In this document: positions 1 to 7,652 of the stretch, one piece after another
Layout: each line of letters starts with the position of its first letter
Position numbering within the stretch: position 1 is the stretch's first letter
DNA from: Paramecium sonneborni
Taxonomy: Eukaryota; Ciliophora; Oligohymenophorea; Peniculida; Parameciidae
Direction: 5' to 3'
DNA: 11,382 nt
NCBI GenBank assembly: GCA_905182985.1
Contig: CAJJDN010000105.1
Coordinates: 269,142 to 280,523 of the forward strand
The notes under the pieces: generated by a model
Told to the model about the DNA's origin: nothing
The model's input: only the letters and a program-made list of their open reading frames with translations
Databases searched by the model: none
Made by a program: the position numbers and the translations under genes

Positions 1-1939
1 ATAACAACCATCATAAGGTATTGAATTCATATCATCACATTATTCATATTCAATTGTAATTAATCCATCTCCACATACAGGAGTACAAATTTAATCAATC
101 AACGTAAATGTATATTCACAATTATAACAAATTCCATAAATACAAGTATCACAATGATGACAACATTATAATTTACATTCAAAACAATCATCAAATTAAT
201 TACTATTTAAATAATCACATTCTTCATAAGAAATTAAAGCAATTTAAGAATCTCCACATTAAGTTTCACAAATAAATTGATTATTTAAATGCCATCCATA
301 AATACAATTTAAACATATACCTCTAAAACAATATGAACATTCTCTTTAACAATCATTTTAACATTTATTACATCCATCAAATCTTATTAAATTATTATCA
401 TCACATTCTTCTAAGATTTAAATTTCATTATCACCACAAATAGATTAACATTATTATTTAATTAATTTCCATCCTGGAATACAATCATAACATATTCCAA
501 ATTCACAAATCAAACAATTTAATGGACAAATAAATTTGCCATTTTTACAAATTTCAAAATTTAAATAATCGTCACATTCTTCCCAAATTTAAAATTTCTA
601 ATCATTTACAATAGCAATACAAGTATTAAAATCTGATTAAAATATCCATCCAATGTCACATTCAAAACAAATACCATCAATACAATTTAAACATCCTTCT
701 ACACAAGAATATTAACAAATAAAACATCCATCAAAAGCATAAATATTACCATCGTCACATTATTCAGTTTATTCTATAACTCCATTACCACAATATGAAT
801 CATCTTATAATATCAATATATAACATTACATGAATATATTTCAAAGTCTCTTATTCCAAAAGATTCATTAGAAAAATTTTCATCCAAACTTGTAGAAAAA
901 CTTATAGTAAGATATGATTTTTGATGATACATTATTACTTCATAATTTGGAAAATATTCATCCTAACCTTAACCACAAATATTGCTGATTCCTCCACCAA
1001 TAGAAAAATGGTGTGATTTAGCTAATATTAAATCCCCATCAATATGACAGTAGAAATATTCTGAATCCCAGGAATCTATATACGCAACTCTAAATCTAAT
1101 TTTTAACAAATAATGTAAAGGCAATTAGATGGTTTTAGTGATCTATGAAGATATGCCACTTTTATTATATCCACCAAATAGTGGAATATCTATTTGAAAT
1201 ATTAACTGTTACTAGAGCAAACTGTAGAATCTTATACTCCGTTAATAATTGACCATCCATCGTGTTAAAAAGAGGATGACTAAATTGATAAAAATGATGA
1301 ACTGACTAGAATCCAAGGTAAACATTCCATATATTAATCGTTTGATGAACAGGATAGACATCCAGGAGGGCACAAATCAAGATAGAGTTTAAAATCTCTA
1401 AAACCCCAAGATTCCTTTCATAATTTTATCATCTTACATCATCTGGCCAAGAGTCAAGATTTGTCGTAATAAGAATGAGAACTGACTAAAATACATGAGG
1501 CTGTGAAATTGTTAATTATTAAAATTCATCAGCCCATCCTTATCCACAATATTATGTACCTAATTACGAAAATTAAGCAGAGAAACTTAAAATTCCATCC
1601 AAGAAAATTAATAAAAACTCGTCATCCCAAGAATCAATTCTACATAAAACAAGGTAGATTACTTCCAAAATTCCATAGTTATGTATATAGAATAATGAGG
1701 AGGCAATTGAAGGAGTTTCATAGCTTAAGCCTAATTTCCAAATACATCAAATCCTCCGAAAATTCTCCTTCCAGCGCAATCAGAATAAGTATCTAATGCA
1801 TTTGTAATAGTCCAGTCTAAAATAAAAATTAATTTTGAATACCTTCATTAGTAACGAATGCTGGATCTGTAAATGCTTAATAGTATAAAGTCATTTAGTA
1901 GGAAAATATAGGAAAAAAAATTATGCAAAACTCCACCAT
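1..1939 (-). CDS. Gene A: secreted/membrane Cys-rich surface protein, 5' part (3' end outside window)
   Basis: Read with TAA/TAG as Gln. ATG at 1939-1937 opens a hydrophobic leader (MVEFCIIFFPIFSYQ), then TLYYQAF. Five introns give a continuous frame of 606 codons to the window edge: 1817-1842 (26 nt), 1640-1662 (23), 1415-1437 (23), 1190-1212 (23) and 804-829 (26). Residues about 33-175 and 205-335 are two copies of one extracellular domain (SDC, LPPH or LPLH, DSWDxE, NESxGxRDF). From residue about 344 come Cys-rich modules with the CGNG...EQCDDGN...DGC pattern (DUF4215-like). Exons 1-5 have exactly the same lengths as in gene B, and intron positions and phases match. The missing 3' part presumably encodes more Cys modules and a membrane domain, as in B. 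Odd points: a Trp codon of B (TGG) is TAG (Gln) here in domain 2, and a 6-nt in-frame deletion removes Ser-Asn codons near 200. Ligand and function are unknown; cell-surface adhesion or sensing is an inference. Confidence 0.85.
804..829 (-). other. Gene A intron 5, 26 nt, GTAATG...TAAG
   Basis: This intron must be removed to join domain 2 (EIYS) to the first Cys-rich module (CGNGVIEQ). If retained, the frame hits an in-frame TGA inside the intron. It ends in AAG rather than the usual TAG. The homologous intron in gene B is 21 nt. Confidence 0.75.
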
Positions 1940-2223
1940 GATGTAATCTAAATTAAATTTGTTTTAATTAATTAAGCTATCTCAGTTTTTGTAGATAAAA
2001 AATTTTAGTATTGGAATTTTATTGACATAAGAAAATATTGGAATTCTGTATTCAATATTAATATATATTTAAAAATTTTAACCCTTAATCATATTTAAAA
2101 GACCATACCAGAGATTAATCGTTACTATTTTAATTACATCCTTGGATGGATTATGATTAGAGGAATTATTTAATTAATCGTTTTATTTGTGATTATCTAA
2201 TTTGAAATAGGTTGTTATTGTTC
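1940..2223. promoter_or_regulatory. Upstream region of gene A
   Basis: This noncoding, very AT-rich stretch between the end of D and the ATG of gene A is conserved with the region upstream of gene B (7044-7322). It contains two copies of a TATTGGAATT-like word about 27 nt apart (around 2012 and 2035), which are also present in the same relative place upstream of B. Conservation after duplication makes it the likely promoter and 5' UTR, but no element of known function can be named. Confidence 0.4.
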
Positions 2224-3120
2224 TCAGAATAAATACCATTATTTGTTTATTCTTTACAAAATTTTAAACCAATCACTAAAACTAAAATGATTACTTTTGT
2301 TATATATAATTAATAGAATATATAAATTTAGGATTGATATCACAATTATTAATTTCATAAAATTTTCTAACAAATGGATATTTTCGTTTTCCTCTTTTAA
2401 CTGTAAAATTATTAATTAATCTATTATGAATAGAAGAATGATTTCTCTGTTTTTTTTTAGTTGCTTATGGTCAGGGGAAATAAACAATCGCCTGATGAGC
2501 TAATAAAAGTGAATTAAATCATGCTTTTCTATTTAGTATTGAAATAATCCATAAGAAAATCTTGATTTCAGATACAAATTTAAATTTTTCGAACTAGTAC
2601 TCTACAATAAGATATGCAAGTCCTGCTCACTTTATTGGATTTTAATTTGCAACTCTTTAATATAAGAAATGTACTAATTAGTATACGTGTTTTAGTTTTC
2701 ATAATGATTTCATTTCAAAAACTTTCATCTTTTGTATCATAATTAAAGATTTGGAAGATATTAAGCAGTAATTTAAACTAAAATTGTATTATACTCTATG
2801 ATTGGAAATAACTTTAAAATTATATTTATCATTGTTTCTAACAAATCAAACATATCTTAAATTAAAGGGTGCAATAATATTGAGTCCATTTCATAAAAAG
2901 TAAGTTCAAAAAATTAAATAATGATAATAAAAAAATTAGACCATTTAAATTGCTAACTGTAAAAAGACATTCTGGACTAGGTAAAATAAAAAATGTGAAT
3001 AGTCGACACATGATAGAATATGAATAGAAGTACAAGCTCAATGATAACCTGAAAAAATTTATGATTTAATAAAAATGTTATTTATTTTATGATTAGATTT
3101 ACAATTATTATTTTTAAATT
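2224..3120 (-). pseudogene. D: probable degraded gene or gene tail, membrane-protein-like
   Basis: One minus-strand frame (TAA/TAG = Gln) is open from just downstream of B's stop to 2740 and again from 2709 to a TGA at 2226-2224, with protein-like Gln/Leu/Ile-rich composition. Between them lie three in-frame TGA triplets (2739-2737, 2727-2725, 2712-2710). No GT...AG intron of normal length here would remove them. Each TGA follows a T, and skipping one T at each would give a continuous charged linker, so small insertions are one explanation. Hydrophobic stretches (VIIELVLLFIFYHV, and MKLIIVISILNLYILLIIY near the end) suggest membrane spans. There is no convincing start ATG. It could be a decayed gene, or a former C-terminal extension of gene B, whose frame ends at 3126. 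Homology to a known family was not recognised. The last 26 codons are duplicated at 7323-7400. Confidence 0.4.
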
Positions 3121-3125
3121 ATTAA

Positions 3126-4260
3126 TCACAATTTAAATTCCATAAGATTAGTTAATGGATAAGGATTAGAATTGTATAAATTTTCTTAGTTTTATTTTTT
3201 TAGTTTTTTTTATATTAAAAATTTTATTTGCAAAACTAATTCAAATACTTATAGAAGTAAATTTACAAATAGCACAAATAGCAACATTATAATATGTAAC
3301 CAGCCAAGTAGAACTTATTTGTCATAACTAATTAAATTAGACGTCTAACTCCAATATATAGCAGAAGAAAATGTAAAAATAAACGCACTTCCTTCCATCA
3401 TAATATGATTAAAAAAATCTTATTGATTTTTGAATGGTTTAAATTTAATTACATAACTGAGATATATTTAACATACAAATGTTAGTAAAATTGTTTATAT
3501 TTATTGGTTCTTCTAAAAGCAAACTAGGATAAAGATAAAAATTAATTTTTTTAATGAAAAAAATAAATCCATCTTTGAAATCCAATAATTTATAAAGCAT
3601 TCCTTTATAAAAGATTTCTTATTAACAAATTAGGCAAGTATCATTAAGCATCCATACAATATTAAGTATGCTAAGATTAAACAAATATAGGATCTAAAAT
3701 TAGTACTTTATTATGAAGATTTGAATTACAAAAAACAAGTGAAAAGAATATCCCAGCAATTTGCTATTAAAAATGTCTTTAAGCCTACTTTTCGAAATTC
3801 AATTTTATAATTTAAGCATTATTTTTTTATTTAAAAGAGTAATTTAACTCCAAATCTTCCTAAATAAACTAAAGATTCAATTTTGGTTGTATCAATCAAA
3901 TGAAGAATTGAAATACATGAAAAATAAATGATAAATAAGATTAAAAGAAGAAACACTTAAGTCTATATATTGGTCAAAAGGTCAGCATTAATTTCATAAT
4001 ATTCCAACTTTTCGTAAGATTTTATGTATATAGAATCATATATTGGAGTTTAAATAGAATCAATTCGAAAAAATTATAAAATGGGTTTAATCGTTATTAT
4101 GTTACTTGATTCAAAATAGATAAATAAATTGAAGGGAAATATTACATTAATAAATCTTAAATAAGATTATTATTGTAAGACTTCGAGAATGCTACTAAAA
4201 ATAAATGAATTTCCTAGAAAGAAAGCTAGTATACCAATCCCACCCATTGAATTCATAATA
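3126..4260 (-). other. Polytopic membrane domain of gene B
   Basis: Roughly residues 890-1266. It holds eight or nine hydrophobic segments. A recognisable stretch near the end reads KLIFIFILVCFQ, then a helix, then IKFKPFKNQQD and another helix pair. This basic-hydrophobic followed by 'FKPFKN' layout is a layout I associate with large ciliate membrane proteins and distantly resembles TRP/polycystin-like membrane domains. That resemblance is from memory and untested. Confidence 0.55.
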
Positions 4261-7043
4261 TATTCGTTTGCTTAAGTTAAAGTAGCTGCTGCTTATAATT
4301 TTTAATCGTCTAAGTATTTTGGTTATCTCAATTATATTTGATCATATTGATTGACAAGAATAGCATCTTCTGAATTGTACAACTATTAATCTAAAGTAAT
4401 TTCTAAAATGGGACGATACTCTAAAGTTGCATTTATTTAGATTTCAACAACATACTCTACATTAGTGACATAATCATAGGCGTCTTAGATTATAATTAAG
4501 TTTAGTTTGTAGATATTAATATCTACATCAACTAGGTTCATTTATATATATTTAGAATATGAGTCTTTTTCTATATTCTTAACTTATTAAGTAAATAGTA
4601 ATGTAACATATTAGTTTTAATCTCTTTCTTCTCTAAATTAAAGATAAAATCTTGGTTGTTTAGAGTAAGTACATTAAGAGAAACTATATTCAAAATTTTT
4701 ACATTGATAATCCGTTTCAATCTTACAAAGCCTTGAACATCCATCCCCATCTTCGTTATTTTCATCATCACATTCCTCTTCATCTAAAGATATCATACCA
4801 TTCCCACAATAAGATTTACAGATGTTCATTTATTCAATCAAAGCATATCCAGGTTCACATAATTTACATTTACCTTCTATACATTAATCACAATGATCTG
4901 GACAATGAAATTAACAATTATGACATCCATCAGTTTGATTGTCATTTAAATCATCACAATCTTCTTATCCAGCAATGATACCATCTCCACATTTGGTTAT
5001 ACATTAATTATCAAACTCATAGAATCCATATTCACAATGATCATAGCAAATTCCTTTAATACATAATTTACAATATTATCTACATTAATATTTGCATTCA
5101 TAACAACCATCATAAGGTATTAAATTCATATCATCACATTATTCATATTCAATTGTAATTAATCCATCTCCACATACAGGAGTACAAATTTAATCAATCA
5201 ATGTAAATGTATATTCACAATTATAACAAATTCCATAAATGCAACCATCACAATAATGACAACATTATAATTTACATTCAATACATTAATCAACTTAATT
5301 ACTATTACTATTTGAATAATCACATTCTTCATAAGAAATTAAAGCAATCTAAGAATCTCCACATTAAGTTTCACAAATAAATTGATTATTTAAATGCCAT
5401 CCATAAATACAATCTAAACATATACCTCTAAAACAATATGAACATTCTCTTTAACAATCATTTTAACATTTATTACATCCATCAAATCTTATTAAATTAT
5501 TATCATCACATTCCTCTAAGATTTAAATTTGATTGTCTCCACAAGTAGATTAACATTATTATTTAATTAATTTCCATCCTGGAATACAATCATAACATAT
5601 TCCAAATTCACAAATCAAACAATTTGATGGACAAATAAATTTGCCATTTTTACAAATTTCAAAATTTAAATAATCGTCACATTCTTCCCAAATTTAAAAT
5701 TTCTAATCATTTACAATAGCAATACAAGTATTAAAATCTGATTTAAATATCCACCCAATGTCACATTCAAAACAAATACCATCAATACAATTTAAACATC
5801 CTTCTACACAAGAATATTAACAAATAAAACATCCATCAAAAGCATAAATATTACCATCGTCACATTATTCAGTTTATTCTATAACTCCATTACCACAAAT
5901 CTAGGGATTATCTATTTATATCAAGATATTACATGAAAATATTTCAAAGTCTCTTATTCCAAATGATTCATTAGAAAAATTTTCATTCAAACTTGTAGAA
6001 AAAGTTATAATAAGATATGATTTTTGATGATACATTATTACTTCATAATTTGGAAAATACTCATCCCAACCTTAACCACAAATATTGCTGATTCCTCCAC
6101 CAATAGAATGATGATGTGATTAAGCTAGCATTAAATTACCATCCATATGACAGTAGAAATATTCTCCATCCCAAGAATCTATGTATGCAACTCTGAATCT
6201 AATTTTTAACAAATAATGTGAAGGCAATTCTATGACTTTGGTGATTAAAGAATATTAGGCACATTTATTATATCCACCAAATAGTGGAATATCTATTTAA
6301 AATAACAACTGTTACTAGAGCAAACTGTAGAATCTTATACTCCGTTAATAATTGACCATCCATCGTGTTAAAAAGAGGATGACTAAATTGATAAAAATGC
6401 TGAACTGACTAGAATCCAAGGTAAACATTCCATATATTAATCGTTTGATGAACAGGATAGACATCCAGGAGGGCACAAATCAAGATAAAGTTTAAAATCT
6501 CTAAAACCCCAAGATTCCTTTCATAATTTTATCATCTTACATCATCTGGCCAAGAGTCAAGATTTGTCGTAATAAGAATGAGAACTGACTAAAATACATG
6601 AGGCTATGTAATTGTTAATTATTAAATTTCATCAGCCCATCCTTATCCACAATATTATGTACCTAATTACCCATTTTGAGAAGAGAAACTTAAAGTTCCA
6701 TCCAAGTAAATAAATAAAAACTCACCATCCCAAGAATCAATTCTATATACAATAAGTTAAAATTACTTCCAAAATTCCATAGTTATGTATATTGAATAAT
6801 GAGGAGGCAATTGAAGGAATTTCCTAGCTTAAGCTAACCTTCCAAATGCATTAAATCCTCCAAGAATTCTCGTTCCAGCACAATCAGAATAAGTATTTAA
6901 TGCATTTGTAATAGTCCAGTCTAAAATTAAAATTAATTTTGAATGCCTTCATTTGTAACAAACGCTGGATCTGTAAATGCTTCATAGTATAAAGTCATTT
7001 AGAAGGAGGATATAGGAAATAAAATTATCCAAAAGTACACCAT
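3126..7043 (-). CDS. Gene B: polytopic Cys-rich (DUF4215-like) surface receptor-like protein, complete
   Basis: ATG at 7043-7041, TGA at 3128-3126. Introns: 6921-6946 (26 nt, GC donor), 6743-6766 (24), 6518-6540 (23), 6293-6315 (23) and 5912-5932 (21). Spliced product about 1,266 residues. Residues 1-15 are a signal peptide (MVYFWIILFPISSFQ). Two related extracellular domains span about 33-175 and 205-335, with an intervening CPPGCLSC linker. About seven Cys-rich modules (CGDG/CGNG...EECDD...DGC) span 344-750. A Cys-poor ectodomain of about 130 residues follows. Eight or nine likely transmembrane helices run from about 890 to 1230, including IGILAFFLGNSFIF, VFLLLILFIIYFS and WLHIIMLLFVLFVNLLLQVF, with a short cytosolic tail. 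This layout suggests a plasma-membrane sensor or adhesion protein; no ligand or signalling partner can be deduced. B lies in tandem with A and head-to-head with C. Most of the 3' exon (2,786 nt) is unspliced. Confidence 0.85.
4531..5897 (-). other. Cys-rich DUF4215-like module array and juxtamembrane ectodomain of gene B
   Basis: Within exon 6, seven Cys-rich modules occur in series. Most start with C-G-(D/N)-x-x-I and continue with a Glu/Gln-Cys-Asp-Asp motif, an Asp-Gly-Cys motif, then a CxxC...GxCxxC tail. The second module has lost its leading CGDG. The pattern matches the Myxococcus cysteine-rich repeat / DUF4215 type, recognised by motif and not by a profile search. Cysteine density drops sharply near 4660, before the membrane-spanning part. 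Confidence 0.75.
5546..5897 (-). repeat. Inverted repeat arm in gene B (matches gene C Cys-rich start)
   Basis: 352 nt that are the near-perfect reverse complement of 11031-11382 (and, for 5728-5897, of 8760-8929). The right edge coincides with the first Cys of the CGNG motif. The left edge is set by the window end. Confidence 0.9.
5912..5932 (-). other. Gene B intron 5, 21 nt, length divisible by three and stop-free
   Basis: GTAATATC...AAATAG lies at the exact position and phase of gene A intron 5. Spliced, it joins EIFS to YNPQICGNG, matching A. Because it is 21 nt without an in-frame TGA, retention would add seven residues and keep the frame, so both isoforms are open. Confidence 0.6.
6921..6946 (-). 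other. Gene B intron 1 with GC-AG boundaries
   Basis: The donor reads GAAG|GCATTC, whereas gene A has GAAG|GTATTC at the same place; the rest of the 26-nt intron is almost identical. Removal restores NEDWTI in frame as in A and C. Retention shifts the frame and reaches a TGA within the N-terminal domain. No alternative GT nearby restores the frame. Confidence 0.7.
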
Positions 7044-7652
7044 GATGTAATCTAAATTAAAAAAATTTTAATTAAACTATTTCAGCTTTTATAAATAAAA
7101 ATTTTAATATTGGAATTTTATTGACATAAGAATATATTGGAATTCTGTATTCAATATTAATATATATTTAAAAATTTTAACCCTTAATTATATTAAAAAG
7201 ACCATACCAGAGATTAATTGTTACTATTTTAATTACATCCTTGGATGGATTATGATTAGAGGAATTATTTAATTAATCGTTTTATTTGTGATTATCTAAT
7301 TTGAAATAGGTTGTTATTGTTCTCAGAATAAATACCATTATTTGTTTATTCTTTACAAAATTTTAAACCAATCACTAAAACTAAAATGATTACTTTTGTT
7401 AAAAGCTTAATAATAGAATTCATTGAAATTTTTTTCATAAACGAGATATTATTGCAAAAGAAAAGCTTTTATATCAATGTAATTTTCTTAATCATTAAAT
7501 TATTCCCACTTGCAAATTAATATCATATTCTAATATTAATTAATTTAATTCAAAAAAATTTTATTATAATAAATAATTATATGGACTAAAGAAATCAAGA
7601 ATATTAAAAAATTTAAAATGCTAAAAGCACATTAATTTTATTAGTTTGAGAT
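7044..7652. promoter_or_regulatory. Divergent intergenic region between genes B and C
   Basis: No intact gene. 7044-7322 is the likely B promoter, conserved with 1940-2223, including two TATTGGAATT-like words near 7109 and 7136 (about 65-95 nt upstream of the B start). 7323-7400 is the D-tail remnant. 7401-7652 is unique AT-rich sequence that should hold the C promoter. It contains two AAAAGCTT words near 7400 and 7461 and long A/T runs. No terminator or known motif can be assigned. Confidence 0.45.
7323..7400 (-). pseudogene. Truncated tail of D upstream of gene B
   Basis: The last 26 codons of D, ending FSDWFKILQRINKQWYLF and TGA at 7325-7323, are present here and identical to 2224-2301. 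Immediately beyond 7400 the D homology ends and the frame is not continued by recognisable coding sequence. This is a relic of the duplication or rearrangement, not a gene. Confidence 0.6.

Larger units (their letters stand above)
1..2301. repeat. Tandem duplicated block, copy 1 (gene A side)
   Basis: This block aligns end to end with 5100-7400 in the same orientation. It covers the 5' two thirds of the ectodomain gene, its upstream region and the last 26 codons of D. Identity is high but uneven, with small indels. Homology stops abruptly at 2301. Confidence 0.9.
5100..7400. repeat. Tandem duplicated block, copy 2 (gene B side)
   Basis: Counterpart of 1-2301 at an offset of about 5,099 nt. 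The right edge at 7400 is a sharp breakpoint: the left side carries the D tail and the right side is unrelated sequence leading to gene C. The left edge at 5100 is set only by the start of the window, so the duplication unit is probably longer (about 5.1 kb). Confidence 0.9.

Noticed and set aside
1..1000. CRISPR-like or satellite-like periodic short motifs (acatcc, cacatt)
   Set aside because: The periodicity is the reverse complement of repeated Cys and Gly codons in the Cys-rich modules, with no constant repeat and spacer structure.
1503..1796. Plus-strand ATG frame of 97 codons in the standard code
   Set aside because: It is the antisense of gene A exons 2 and 3, crosses an intron of that gene, and its Lys/Ile/His-rich product has no domain features.
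2273..2460. Alternative minus-strand frame ending at 2273 that also looks protein-like (FTVKRGKRKYPFVRKFYE)
   Set aside because: It is open for only about 60 codons before a TGA and would need a 39-nt intron or frameshift. The neighbouring frame ending at 2224 is open much longer and matches the relic at 7323-7400.
3080..3170. Intron joining gene B to D
   Set aside because: The only GT...AG pairs linking the two frames give introns of 54 nt or more, far longer than the 21-26 nt used elsewhere here.
4571..4783. Minus-strand ATG frame of 70 codons
   Set aside because: It is a shifted frame inside gene B exon 6. The true frame here reads the last Cys-rich module (EECDDENNEDGDGC) and continues for hundreds of codons.
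4733..4978. Plus-strand His/Tyr-rich frame of 81 codons
   Set aside because: Antisense of the Cys/Asp-rich modules of gene B; the His and Ile runs are complements of Asp and Asn codons.
7396..7472. Two AAAAGCTT words as terminal inverted repeats of a small mobile element
   Set aside because: The matches are about eight bases, AAGCTT is self-complementary, and there is no target-site duplication or internal coding content.
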